Origin: Bacillota bacterium
GTDB taxonomy: Bacteria; Bacillota; Clostridia; Christensenellales; Aristaeellaceae
Direction of reading: 5' to 3'
DNA: 60,254 bases
Assembly (NCBI GenBank): GCA_023411375.1
Contig: JAEYOW010000021.1
Coordinates: forward strand, 1 to 60,254
Part shown: positions 8,793-17,269 of the stretch, in pieces
How the letters are laid out: each line of letters starts with the position of its first letter
Position numbering within the stretch: the stretch's first letter is position 1
The notes under the pieces: model-generated
What the model saw: only the letters and a program-made list of their open reading frames with translations
Databases searched by the model: none
What the model was told of the DNA's origin: nothing
Translations under genes and position numbers: made by a program

Positions 8793-10033
8793 TCCATTCC
8801 TCCTTTAAGCGGCGCGGCCGCAATCTGTTTTTTATTCCGGCGGAAAGCGGCAAGCGCGTCCGCCATGGCGGCCAACTGAATCAGGTACAGGCAGGCAAAG
8901 CAGACCAGCATATTCCACGATACGCCCGAATGCAGCTCCAGCCCGTCCGCGCCAAACGGCAACAGGATAAAAACGCCGCCGAACAGCGCCATGTAAAGCG
9001 CGTTCATGCCGTTCATGCGCCCGCCCTCCTCCGCCATAAACAGCGAAAGAGGCACCGCCATGTAAATCGCCATGTATTCGCAGCTCCAGCCCGGAACCAG
9101 CGTGGCGACGCCAAACAGCAGCAGGCAGCGCTGCCAAAGCTTTTTGGACAGGCACACGCATACCAGCGCGGCCGCGCCGTACAGCAGGGACAAAATCCGC
9201 CCCGCCGTAACCGTCGCGCCGGCGTTCCAGCCGAATTCAGCCCCCAGAAAGGCCAGTGCGCTGGGAATGCTCGTCAAGTAATCCGTTCGGTAAGCGCTGT
9301 GGATTTCCTGATGGTTCTGAAGAAACCGCCAAAACCCGTCCATCCCGCCAAACCACGCGAAGGGCACGAAGAACAGCACCGCGCCGTAAATCACCAGCCT
9401 GACCGCCTCGCGCCAGCGCCGCTCCAGCAAATACAGCACACCCAGCAGACAGGGGTATACCTTGAAGCCCGCCGCGGCGGCAATCAGCACCAGCGCCAGC
9501 TCCCGCTGCCACGCCCTGTCCGAATCCCGCAGGTAGACGGCAAAGAGCAGCGCGACCATGACGTTGAAAACCGAGTTGCCCCGCTCGATGGTAAAAACGC
9601 TTACGCCGGAAAGCAGCAGGCACAGGCAGAGGGCCGCGCCCTGGCCGACGGCGCCCTCGCGCCCGCGGTAGCGCTCAAAGATGCGCTGAACCGCGTAAAG
9701 CATCAAAACCGCCGTCGCAGCGGTGATCATTGTATAGGCAAGCAGCTCGTACGCGTAGTTCGCGCGCGTGAACGCCACGTTGAACAGGTAGTAAAACGTG
9801 TACGCCAGCGGAGGGAACGTCGCCCAAACGCTGTCGAAATAGGGGCCGCCCTCGTGCGTGGGATAATGCAGATTGTTGATGAAATCGCCAAAGAGGTTGC
9901 CGCCCCCGTCAAAGATGAACCCTTCCAGCCCCGCGCCGCGCCGCGCCGCCAGGTAGACGGCCGAAAACAGCAGGCTGAATAAAAAAAGGCCGTAGAATAT
10001 CGTTTGGGAGCGCTTCATGAGCGTCCGTCTCAT
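8789..10033 (-). CDS. GT87/DUF2029-like membrane glycosyltransferase
   Basis: A 414-residue polytopic membrane protein resembling the DUF2029 (GT87) polyprenol-phosphate-sugar-dependent glycosyltransferases. After the first helix the loop contains FGDFINNLHYPTHEGGPYFD, then PPLAYTFYYLFN, similar to the YPP/FDF-type pattern of that family; ERGNSVFNVMVALLFA and AAAAGFKVYPCLLGVLYLLE follow in order, the latter like the conserved KxxP loop. An open frame begins 30 codons further upstream; ATG at 10033 is chosen because of GAGG about 10 bases before it. It follows the terminator of the SGNH gene and is coupled to the next membrane protein. Confidence 0.75.
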   Translation of the reverse strand: MRRTLMKRSQTIFYGLFLFSLLFSAVYLAARRGAGLEGFIFDGGGNLFGDFINNLHYPTHEGGPYFDSVWATFPPLAYTFYYLFNVAFTRANYAYELLAYTMITAATAVLMLYAVQRIFERYRGREGAVGQGAALCLCLLLSGVSVFTIERGNSVFNVMVALLFAVYLRDSDRAWQRELALVLIAAAAGFKVYPCLLGVLYLLERRWREAVRLVIYGAVLFFVPFAWFGGMDGFWRFLQNHQEIHSAYRTDYLTSIPSALAFLGAEFGWNAGATVTAGRILSLLYGAAALVCVCLSKKLWQRCLLLFGVATLVPGWSCEYMAIYMAVPLSLFMAEEGGRMNGMNALYMALFGGVFILLPFGADGLELHSGVSWNMLVCFACLYLIQLAAMADALAAFRRNKKQIAAAPLKGGME

Positions 10034-10121
10034 TCCCCTGTCCCCTCGTTTCGCTCGCAGCCCGCCGCCGCAAAAAGGCGCGAAAACAGGCGGAAGCTGC
10101 TGATTCGGTGATGAGTGTATC

Positions 10122-10155
10122 AAAAAAGACAGGGGTTGTCAATCAAGCCCCTGTC
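10122..10155 (-). terminator. Rho-independent terminator of the MBOAT/SGNH operon
   Basis: On the minus strand GACAGGGG (10148-10155) pairs with CCCCTGTC (10128-10135), immediately followed by TTTTTT. It begins six bases past the SGNH stop codon. Confidence 0.9.
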
Positions 10156-10161
10156 CCCGTC

Positions 10162-11490
10162 CTATTTCAGCACGCACGCGTTGTCCACCATAAACGGCAG
10201 CGTCAACGCGTATGTCCCGGCCTGCTCAAGCAACCCGGCCGGGCACATGGATACATACAGCTCGTCCGCGTTTTCGGGCGCGAGCGGCAGCGTCACGCTG
10301 TTGATTTCCGACCAGTCGGCGGCCAACCGTTCCTCCGCGCCGTCTTTCCACACAAAGCGGTAGCGCACATCCTTGCCATAGGCGAGCATGGTAAACCGGC
10401 TGCCGCCGTCCTCCGGCTCCACGCGCTCCCCACGGTAGGCAAATGCCTTGGTAAAATCAGGGGTTACGCCGATGCGCTCCCCCATCCATCCGGTAAAATA
10501 TTCCGTGAACTTCGCCGCGCCGCTCCGGCTCAGGTGCCCGCCGTCATAAAAGTCCTCGATCGCAAGCCCCATCTCCTCGACGTTTTCGTGAAAATCGTGC
10601 ACGATGGCCGCCGACCCCTCCTGCCGCGCCACCTCGCGCACATAGGCAAGCTTTCCCGCTTCCTCCGCGCTTTTGAGCGCGGTGGGCGTCTTGACCAGCC
10701 ACAGCTCCACGCCGTTTTTTCCGGCCAGCCGCAAAAGGCGGCGAAGCTCGGCCTCATTGCGCGCGTCCAGCGGAATGGGGGCCGCGTCGCGGCGCAGCGC
10801 CACGGCGTCCGTTTGCATCCGCGCGGCGTCGTAATGTCCCGCCGCGTGCCAGTTCATATAACTGTAGCCCAGCGTATCCGGCCCGGCATAGCGGTTCGCG
10901 TTCCCGTCGCGCTTAAGCAGGTCGGCCCAGCGCGACCACATCAAATCCGAGCGCAGCAATTGAAACATGCCCTGCGGAATGTTTTCAAAGCCCAGCTCGC
11001 GCCATGCGGCCTTCGCGCGCCGAAGCGCGCCGGGCATGCCGTTGATGTTGCCAAGTGCGGCGCTTTTGTGCTGCGTCCGCATCAGGTCGTAATCATAGTA
11101 AAAGGCGTTCAGCTCCACAATCGCCAGCTTGGGCGCGCCCTTTTCAAGCGCAGCCTCAAAGCTGTCCGTCGTTCCGGCGGAGTTCTGACCGGACGCGCCG
11201 AGCACCGCCGCGTCCATGCCCAGCGCCCCGCCCAGAATGTCGGGCACAAAGGAGCAAAACGCGTGCGAGTTGCCCAAAATCAACACCTGCGGCACATCGC
11301 CCCGCTCCCGAATGCGGTTCCAAGTGGAAGAAAACACCGTATCGGAATACAGCAGCCGCTCAGCGCCCGCGAACAGCAGGCAGAACACCAGCGCGAAGCA
11401 CAAAACGCCAAGCGCGTTTTTTTTGGTAAACGCGCGGGGAACCGTTTCCGCCCCTTGCGGCCTCAACACCCGCCTGAGCCAATCAAGCAC
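10162..11490 (-). CDS. SGNH-fold membrane-anchored protein (AlgJ/DltD-like acyltransfer partner)
   Basis: A 442-residue protein with one N-terminal membrane anchor (about residues 25-47) and an external SGNH-type domain. The nucleophile block is VLILGNSHAFCSF, the ILGxSH form typical of alginate- and teichoate-acylation proteins; a late DGGHLSRSGAAKF motif supplies the D-x-x-H pair. Together with the MBOAT gene 17 bases upstream it forms the usual two-part system in which a membrane O-acyltransferase passes an acyl group, usually acetyl, across the membrane and the SGNH protein attaches it to a polymer. The start is GTG with GGGGAGGG five bases before. The acceptor polymer is unknown. Confidence 0.85.
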   Translation of the reverse strand: MLDWLRRVLRPQGAETVPRAFTKKNALGVLCFALVFCLLFAGAERLLYSDTVFSSTWNRIRERGDVPQVLILGNSHAFCSFVPDILGGALGMDAAVLGASGQNSAGTTDSFEAALEKGAPKLAIVELNAFYYDYDLMRTQHKSAALGNINGMPGALRRAKAAWRELGFENIPQGMFQLLRSDLMWSRWADLLKRDGNANRYAGPDTLGYSYMNWHAAGHYDAARMQTDAVALRRDAAPIPLDARNEAELRRLLRLAGKNGVELWLVKTPTALKSAEEAGKLAYVREVARQEGSAAIVHDFHENVEEMGLAIEDFYDGGHLSRSGAAKFTEYFTGWMGERIGVTPDFTKAFAYRGERVEPEDGGSRFTMLAYGKDVRYRFVWKDGAEERLAADWSEINSVTLPLAPENADELYVSMCPAGLLEQAGTYALTLPFMVDNACVLK

Positions 11491-11507
11491 GCGCGCACCC
11501 TCCCCGG

Positions 11508-12980
11508 TTAAAATTGAAAGTAAATAAAGCTGGGCGACTCGTTATATTTGCCGAACAAAATCAGCACAAAGAGCAGAGCGAGATAAACCGCCCACCTCGC
11601 CGCAAGCGGCAGCCGGAAGACCGCCGCCGTCAGGTCCCGCTTCCTGCCCGCCCATTCCAGCGCCAGAACACCCAGCACAAGCAGCGCCATCAGCAGGCAT
11701 TCGCGCCCGTTGACCAGCCGGATCAACCGCCAGAGCGACTCCAGCTCCCATACCGTAAACAGCCGAGTAAGCATCACCTGAAGCTGGGAAAGGCTGTCCG
11801 CCCTGAAAAGCATCCACGCAAAAACCGTCAGCGCAAAGGTACAAATAACCGCCAGCCCTTGCCTCAGCCTTCCCTCCGGGTTAACGCCCAACGCCCGCAG
11901 CGCGCGGTCACGCGCGGATTTTGTGAAGCGCCCGGCCACCAGATACGCCCCGTTGAGCGCTCCCCACGCCACAAACGTCCAATCCGCGCCATGCCACAGC
12001 CCGCTCGCCAAAAACACAACCATCGTGTTCAGCGCCCAGCGCGCGGCGGTGGTCCGGCTGCCTCCCAGGGGGAAATAGAGATAGTCCCTGAACCAGCTGG
12101 ACAGTGAAATATGCCAACGCCGCCAAAATTCGCCGATGGAGCGGGAAAAATACGGCCTGTCGAAATTGCGCATAAGCCTGTAACCCAAAACCCCGGCGCT
12201 GCCGACCGCGATATCCGAATAGCCGGAAAAATCGCAGTAAATCTGGAACGCGAAGCAGACCGTGGCCACGATGTAGGCCGGCGCCCCGTACTCGCCCGCC
12301 TGGCGGTACACCATATCCACCAGCACGGCCAGCCTGTCCGCGACAAGCACCTTTTTGATCAGCCCCAGCAGAATTTGAAACGCACCCTGCCGCATGGTTT
12401 CAAAGTTTGGGCGGTGAATTTCGTCAAACTGGTGCAAAAGCCGACTGGAACGCTCGATCGGCCCGGCCACCAGCTGAGGAAAAAACGAGACGAACAGCGC
12501 GTACTTGCCAAAGTGCCGCGTCGCGCGCACGTCGCCCCTGTACACGTCCACCGTGTAGCCCAGCGCCTGAAAGATGTAAAAGGAGATGCCCACCGGCAAA
12601 AGCACCTGAAGCCTGGGCGCCCGCGCCGAGAGCCCCGCCAGCTCAAGAGCCCCGTCCAACGTGGCGGCGATCATGTTCCAGTACTTAAAAAAGAAAAGGA
12701 TGCCAAGATTGCACACAAGGCTGAGCGCCACATACGCCTTTTTCCGCCGGACTCGCGCCCGGCCGTCCTCAATGCCGTTCGCCCGGTCTATCAGCAGCGC
12801 GGCGGCATAGGTGACGGCGGTGGAGAGCAGCAAAAGCAGCGCATAGCGCGCGTTCCAGCACATGTAAAAGAAATAGCTGCCCGCCAGCAGAAGCACCCAG
12901 CGCAGCCGCGTGGGCAGCGCGTAATAGCCCACGACCATCCCAAGCAAAAACACAAAATAAGTAAATGTCTGAAAGGCCAA
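11508..12980 (-). CDS. MBOAT-family O-acyltransferase (AlgI/DltB-like)
   Basis: A 490-residue polytopic membrane protein of the membrane-bound O-acyltransferase family. It contains YCDFSGYSDIAVGSAGVLGY, FWRRWHISLSSWFRDYLYFP followed by LGGSR, and LASGLWHGADWTFVAWGALN with the catalytic His of the LWHG motif. The start is TTG: the in-frame TGA two codons earlier excludes a longer protein, and the N-terminus FQTFTYFVFLLGMVVGYYAL matches the family. It leads the operon behind a good promoter and is partnered by the SGNH protein downstream, so it likely moves acyl groups for secondary modification of a cell-surface polymer. Confidence 0.95.
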   Translation of the reverse strand: MAFQTFTYFVFLLGMVVGYYALPTRLRWVLLLAGSYFFYMCWNARYALLLLLSTAVTYAAALLIDRANGIEDGRARVRRKKAYVALSLVCNLGILFFFKYWNMIAATLDGALELAGLSARAPRLQVLLPVGISFYIFQALGYTVDVYRGDVRATRHFGKYALFVSFFPQLVAGPIERSSRLLHQFDEIHRPNFETMRQGAFQILLGLIKKVLVADRLAVLVDMVYRQAGEYGAPAYIVATVCFAFQIYCDFSGYSDIAVGSAGVLGYRLMRNFDRPYFSRSIGEFWRRWHISLSSWFRDYLYFPLGGSRTTAARWALNTMVVFLASGLWHGADWTFVAWGALNGAYLVAGRFTKSARDRALRALGVNPEGRLRQGLAVICTFALTVFAWMLFRADSLSQLQVMLTRLFTVWELESLWRLIRLVNGRECLLMALLVLGVLALEWAGRKRDLTAAVFRLPLAARWAVYLALLFVLILFGKYNESPSFIYFQF

Positions 12981-13030
12981 CTTTCACCCATCCTCATGCG
13001 CGTACGGCTTTGATCCGAAAGCTTCGTTAA

Positions 13031-13059
13031 AGTATAGCAAAGAATTCGCCGTGCGGCAA
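13031..13059 (-). promoter_or_regulatory. Promoter of the MBOAT operon
   Basis: Minus strand TTGCCG (13054-13059), 17 bases, TATACT (13031-13036). It lies back to back with the promoter of the rightward metallo-hydrolase gene, with only five bases between the two -35 boxes. Confidence 0.75.
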
Positions 13060-13064
13060 GGGGC

Positions 13065-13093
13065 TTGTCTCCCGCGTTTACCCGGCGTATAAT
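13065..13093 (+). promoter_or_regulatory. Promoter of the RNase Z-like gene
   Basis: Plus strand TTGTCT (13065-13070), 17 bases, TATAAT (13088-13093), about 30 bases ahead of the start codon. Confidence 0.8.
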
Positions 13094-13125
13094 CAGGGAT
13101 GTTTTCATTAACCGGAGGTGGCTTT

Positions 13126-13932
13126 ATGGATCAGCTTATCGTGCTGGGCACGGGCAACGCGGTCGTAACCAAATGCTACAACACCTGCTTTGCCGTCAAA
13201 ACCGAAGGCGGCGTCATTCTGTGCGACGCGGGCGGCGGCAACGGCATCCTCGTCCAGCTGGAACGCGCCGGCATCGCCTGGCCGGATATTCATCATGTCA
13301 TCCTGACCCATGCCCACTGCGACCATCTGCTGGGCGCGGTATGGGTGCTGCGCCTCATCGGCACGCAGATGCTGCGCGGGAGCTACGCGGGCGAGCTGCA
13401 TGTCCACTGCGACCCGGACGTTGAACAGGGCCTTCGCCAGATGGCCTCGCTTACGCTTCAAAAAAAGGTCTGCGACCTGATCGGCGGGCGCATCCTGTTC
13501 CATCCCGTTTCGGATGGATACACCGCGCGCCTCGCGGGTTTGGAGGCGACCTTCTTCGATATTCATTCCACAAAGCTCCGGCAGTTTGGGTTTTCGCTTA
13601 CGCTTTCGGCAGGCGAAAAGCTGTGCTGCCTTGGCGACGAGCCCTATAACCCCGCCTGCGCCGGCTACGTGGCGGGCGCGAAATGGCTTCTGTGCGAAGC
13701 CTTCTGCCTTTATGGGGACCGCGAGCGCTTCAAGCCCTACGAAAAGCACCACTCCACCGTCAAGGAAGCCTGCGAGCTTGCGCAAAGCCTGCGCGTGCCC
13801 AACCTTGTTCTGTGGCACACGGAGGACAAGCGCATCGCGGAGCGCAAGCGCCTCTATGGCGAGGAGGGCCGGACGTACTATTCCGGCGCGCTCTACGTAC
13901 CGGACGACCTTGAGGTTATTCCGCTTAACTAA
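13126..13932 (+). CDS. RNase Z-like metallo-beta-lactamase-fold hydrolase
   Basis: A 268-residue soluble metallo-hydrolase. The zinc motif is LTHAHCDHLLGAV (HxHxDH), with further ligands in CLGDEP and a late WHTED; the KHHST segment resembles the conserved His region of RNase Z/ElaC-like proteins. It could be a tRNA 3'-processing or cyclic-nucleotide phosphodiesterase relative; the long exosite arm of true RNase Z is not obvious. ATG at 13126 is chosen over an in-frame ATG at 13099 because GGAGGT precedes it at good spacing. It is monocistronic, with its own promoter, and converges on the holin gene. Confidence 0.82.
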   Translation: MDQLIVLGTGNAVVTKCYNTCFAVKTEGGVILCDAGGGNGILVQLERAGIAWPDIHHVILTHAHCDHLLGAVWVLRLIGTQMLRGSYAGELHVHCDPDVEQGLRQMASLTLQKKVCDLIGGRILFHPVSDGYTARLAGLEATFFDIHSTKLRQFGFSLTLSAGEKLCCLGDEPYNPACAGYVAGAKWLLCEAFCLYGDRERFKPYEKHHSTVKEACELAQSLRVPNLVLWHTEDKRIAERKRLYGEEGRTYYSGALYVPDDLEVIPLN

Positions 13933-13944
13933 TCCTCGTCCCGC

Positions 13945-14490
13945 TCAGCCGTTTTGCGGACGTCCGGGCTCCTGCGCCGGAGGTGTTTGTGTTTCCTGAG
14001 GCGTGGGTGTTGCCGGTGCGGCAGGCGTTTGGGACTCCGGCGGCTTCATCTCCGCCCCCTCCTCCTCGTCGCCCAGCTTTTCCAGCATTTTTCGAATCTT
14101 TTTTGGAATCGGAACGCCGCACAGCGCAAGGTTTTCCAAAAGCGAAAGCCCTTCGTTGCTGATATAGAACCAGATGGCGGCGGCCGCGAACATCGCGTTG
14201 CCCTCGTTAACAAACTGGTCCAGCAGATACGCCAGCGCCACCACCATTAAAATCAGCGCCTTGCGAAGAAGTCCCTTTGCGCCCGCATCGCTGGACAGCT
14301 TGCCGTGGGCGCTTTTTTTGCTCTTTCCGAGCGCCGCGGCCACAACGCCGCTGACATAATCCGCCGCCATCAGGATGACCAGCAAAACTGCGGACCGGTT
14401 GCCGCTGTTGCTCAACCCATGAAAAAAGCCCGCGACGGCAGCGCCGCCTTTCAGCAGCAGATCATGCGTCTGGGCCAGAAATTCGCGCAT
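13945..14490 (-). CDS. Phage-type holin (phage_holin_4 / TcdE-like family)
   Basis: A 181-residue small membrane protein of the toxin-secretion/phage-lysis holin family. The core is LVILMAADYVSGVVAAALGK, a first helix with the conserved D-Y-x-S/T-G signature, followed by SKKSAHGKLSSDAGAKGLLR and two further helices with NEGLSLLENLALCGVPIPKK. The C-terminal 45 residues are acidic, then Pro/Thr/Gln-rich and probably disordered. No other phage genes are near, so it is not obviously a prophage remnant. It is the last gene after the caspase-like and glycosyltransferase genes; a 6-bp hairpin (14501-14518) lies just before it. ATG at 14490 is preferred for its G-rich ribosome-binding site. Confidence 0.87.
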   Translation of the reverse strand: MREFLAQTHDLLLKGGAAVAGFFHGLSNSGNRSAVLLVILMAADYVSGVVAAALGKSKKSAHGKLSSDAGAKGLLRKALILMVVALAYLLDQFVNEGNAMFAAAAIWFYISNEGLSLLENLALCGVPIPKKIRKMLEKLGDEEEGAEMKPPESQTPAAPATPTPQETQTPPAQEPGRPQNG

Positions 14491-14568
14491 GCCCCGCCCC
14501 CCTTCCGCTGAGGGAAGGATATGCCCGTGGCCTGCCAAAAAGTACCGCGCGGCGGCAGTAGCGCCGCC

Positions 14569-15543
14569 TTACCTGTCCACCACGGGGTCCTCCCCGCGGG
14601 CGTTCAGGTACCGGTCGATGATAAAGCGCGGGCGGCGCTTGGTCTCGTTGTAGATCTTGCCGATGTACTCGCCGATCACACCCAGGGACAAAAGCTGTAT
14701 GCCGCCGATCATCCAGATGGAGGCCAGGGTGCTTGTCCAGCCGATGACCGTATGCCCGGCAATCCACGAAATCAGCGTGTACAGGAGCATCAGCAGCGAC
14801 ATGACAAAGATTACGACGCCCACCGTGGTAATCAGCCTGAGGGGCTTTACGGAAAAGCTGGTGATACCGTCAACAGCGAAGGACAGCATCTTTTTGAGCG
14901 GATACTTGCTTTCGCCCGCGAAGCGCTCGCTGCGGTCGTACGTTACCACGCCGCTTTGGAAGCCCACCAGCGGCGCGAGCCCGCGCAGAAACAGGTTAAC
15001 CTCCCCAAACTGCCCAAGCGCGTTCAGCGCACGGTTGCTCATCAGGCGGTAGTCCGCGTGGTTGTAGGTAATATCCACGCCCAGGCCCTTCATCAGGCGG
15101 TAAAACATCAGGGCGGTTTGCCGCTTGAAGGCCGTGTCTGTGTCGCGCTTGTTGCGCACGCCATACACCACCTCGCAGCCCTTTTGGTATTCCTCAATGA
15201 AGCGGTCCATCGCGTCCATATCGTCCTGCAGGTCCGCGTCCATGGAAATACAGATATCGCAGCGGTCGCGCGCGGTCATCAACCCGGCCAGAAGCGCGTT
15301 CTGATGCCCGCGGTTGCGGCTAAGCTTCACACCCTCAAACAGCGGGTTTTGCTCGTGAAGCCCCTGAATCAGCTCCCAGGTGCGGTCCTTGCTGCCGTCG
15401 TCCACCAGCAGCACGCGGCTGTCCTCACTGATCATGCCCCGCTGTGTAAGCAAGGCCATCTTTTCTGTAAGCCGCCGCGCGGTTTCGGGCAATACCTCCT
15501 CCTCGTTATAGCAGGGGATCACCACCATCAGCCTGTTTGCCAT
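14569..15543 (-). CDS. GtrB/ArnC-like polyprenol-phosphate glycosyltransferase
   Basis: A 324-residue family 2 glycosyltransferase with two C-terminal membrane helices, the architecture of enzymes that place a sugar on undecaprenyl phosphate. VVIPCYNEEEVLPE opens the domain; VLLVDDGSKDRTWELIQGLH, SRNRGHQNALLAGLMTA and CISMDADLQDDMDAM (with the D-x-D metal site) follow. The AGESKYPLKKMLSFAVDGIT segment before the helices is highly typical. AGGAGGGA precedes the start. It begins 12 bases after the caspase-like gene, so the two are cotranscribed. The product would feed a GT-C transferase. Confidence 0.94.
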   Translation of the reverse strand: MANRLMVVIPCYNEEEVLPETARRLTEKMALLTQRGMISEDSRVLLVDDGSKDRTWELIQGLHEQNPLFEGVKLSRNRGHQNALLAGLMTARDRCDICISMDADLQDDMDAMDRFIEEYQKGCEVVYGVRNKRDTDTAFKRQTALMFYRLMKGLGVDITYNHADYRLMSNRALNALGQFGEVNLFLRGLAPLVGFQSGVVTYDRSERFAGESKYPLKKMLSFAVDGITSFSVKPLRLITTVGVVIFVMSLLMLLYTLISWIAGHTVIGWTSTLASIWMIGGIQLLSLGVIGEYIGKIYNETKRRPRFIIDRYLNARGEDPVVDR

Positions 15544-15555
15544 CTACTTTCCCTC

Positions 15556-17127
15556 CTATTGTACCGTAAACGGGGATGACATCACCGTAACGGTCACGTC
15601 GTTCATCACGGCCTGCGCGCGGACGCGGTACGTACCCGCAGAGGCGTACTGGCCGTCCTTCAGCTTCCCATCCCAGTAAAAAACGCTGCCCTCCGGCTCC
15701 AGCTGCATCGGGCGCGTGCTGCGGCGGTGGCACAGCCGGCGCACCACCTTTTCCTCCTCGTCGACAATGGAAACGCTGAGCGCGCACGGATAGTCATGCC
15801 CCACAAAAATGCTGAGCTCTCTGCCCGATTCCGTATCGAGGACTTTCCCCGCCTCGGCGGTCAGGTTGACCTCTCCCGTATCCGGCGGTACGCAGATCAC
15901 GCGGCCCGCGTGCACCGTCAGCTTTCCCTGGTCGATGGTTACCAGCTGCACCAGCACATAACCGTAGCTCTCGCCCGCAAGCTCGTCGATGCTGAGCGTG
16001 CGCACCTTGCGCCCGGCCGACACCGCGCCCGCGCGGTCACCAAACGCCGTAAACCGCTCGGCCTCGTCATAAATAAGCTGCGCCTTGTCAAACTCCCATT
16101 TGCCGTCCCGCTGGTACACCACCTGGTACGCCACGCGAACTGGACGCATGGCGATAAACTCGATCGTTATTTCGCGCGACGAACGGCTGAGCATGGTGCC
16201 CGAAAAGGTCACGTCCATAATGGGCGACCGGTCCAGCCCGGTAAGCGCCGGCTCGGAGACATCGTAACGGAAAACCACAAAGTCGTCCGCCTGCGGATAC
16301 ACCTGCGGAGTGGAGGCCGCATGGTTTTGCAGAAGGTATTCGTACAGCTCCTCAAGCGTGACGCTGCCGTCGTGGTTCTGGTCGGCCGGATAGCCGTAGC
16401 GCGGGCTCAGGCTCTGGCTCAGGGCCTGCGTAAAGTAGAAAGCGCCCTGCGGCCCGCCGCCCACAAGCTCCGCGTCGCGCGTTTCGTCCGCGCTCCAGTA
16501 CCAGCTTTCCTCCAACGCGCCGCTGCTGGCCAGCACCTTAAAATCATCGCCCAAAAAGCTGACCTTCTCCGGCGGGGCGGCCAACCCCTTGCCAATGAAC
16601 GCGCCGGAGTTGCACGCGTCCAAAATCAGCACCTTCTTGCCCGGGATGCCGTTAAACGCCGCCTCAAGCTGCGCGGGCGTAATGCTGCCCTCGCTGACGC
16701 CGTCGCTTAACAGCAGCACGGGCTCCGCGCCGCTTGACGGATCAAAAACCCCGTGGGTGCTGATATAGAGATAGCTTACGTCGTTTTCCCCGGCATAAGC
16801 GAAGGTTTTTTGGATGAGCGCCGTCAGCGCCTCCGCCGAGGTGACGGGCGCGTCCGGAATAATCAGGGCGCGAAGCGGCGTAAGCGCCGCCTGAAACGCC
16901 TCTTGCATGGCATATACGTTGTTGGTGGAGCTGGGATAGATGCTGGGCTTGGAAACAAAGTCGTCAATGCCAATCAGCAGCGCGCGCTCGTTGCGCGCCT
17001 GAGCGCTCACAATTTTGGCCGCGTCGCCGGGGCTTACCGCATCGCCGGCTTGCGCGGCTGCGAAGGGCATGCCGAAAAGCGTCTGCGCGGCAATCAGCCA
17101 CAGCGCGCATATCCGCCTTGCCAGCAC
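15556..17127 (-). CDS. Exported caspase-like (peptidase C14) protein with EF-hand loop
   Basis: A 523-residue exported protein with a bacterial caspase/metacaspase domain. A signal peptide ends near residue 27 (FGMPFAAAQA). The catalytic dyad is visible: His125 in YISTHG and Cys172 in LDACNSG. An acidic 12-residue stretch, DQNHDGSVTLEE (249-260), fits a canonical calcium-binding EF-hand loop in positions 1, 3, 5, 7, 9 and 12. The last 80 residues (WDGKLKDGQYASAGTYRVRA) resemble the FlgD-type Ig fold. The start is taken as GTG 17127, because GGGAGGG lies six bases upstream and a TACAAT box lies at 17177-17182; ATGs at 17193 and 17178 lack a site. Substrate unknown; possibly a calcium-controlled extracytoplasmic protease. 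Confidence 0.88.
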   Translation of the reverse strand: MLARRICALWLIAAQTLFGMPFAAAQAGDAVSPGDAAKIVSAQARNERALLIGIDDFVSKPSIYPSSTNNVYAMQEAFQAALTPLRALIIPDAPVTSAEALTALIQKTFAYAGENDVSYLYISTHGVFDPSSGAEPVLLLSDGVSEGSITPAQLEAAFNGIPGKKVLILDACNSGAFIGKGLAAPPEKVSFLGDDFKVLASSGALEESWYWSADETRDAELVGGGPQGAFYFTQALSQSLSPRYGYPADQNHDGSVTLEELYEYLLQNHAASTPQVYPQADDFVVFRYDVSEPALTGLDRSPIMDVTFSGTMLSRSSREITIEFIAMRPVRVAYQVVYQRDGKWEFDKAQLIYDEAERFTAFGDRAGAVSAGRKVRTLSIDELAGESYGYVLVQLVTIDQGKLTVHAGRVICVPPDTGEVNLTAEAGKVLDTESGRELSIFVGHDYPCALSVSIVDEEEKVVRRLCHRRSTRPMQLEPEGSVFYWDGKLKDGQYASAGTYRVRAQAVMNDVTVTVMSSPFTVQ

Positions 17128-17176
17128 GCCAATCCCTCCCCTCAGCGGCCTTTCCGCACAAGTCCAAGTCTGGTTC

Positions 17177-17205
17177 ATTGTACACCATTTCATGGCGTTC
17201 GTACA
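17177..17205 (-). promoter_or_regulatory. Weak candidate promoter of the caspase-like gene
   Basis: Minus strand TGTACG (17200-17205), 17 bases, TACAAT (17177-17182). The -35 is poor. If real, the transcript would start near 17170, inside the longer open frame, supporting the GTG start at 17127. Confidence 0.4.
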
Positions 17206-17269
17206 GACCCCCGCGATGTGAGGGAGAAATTGACATGCAACATTTGTCCTCTTAGGGATGAAAAACGGT

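Noticed and set aside
10108..11511. A 467-codon plus-strand open frame opposite the SGNH gene
   Set aside because: Antisense shadow of a gene with clear family motifs; very Arg/His/Gln-rich composition typical of shadow frames.
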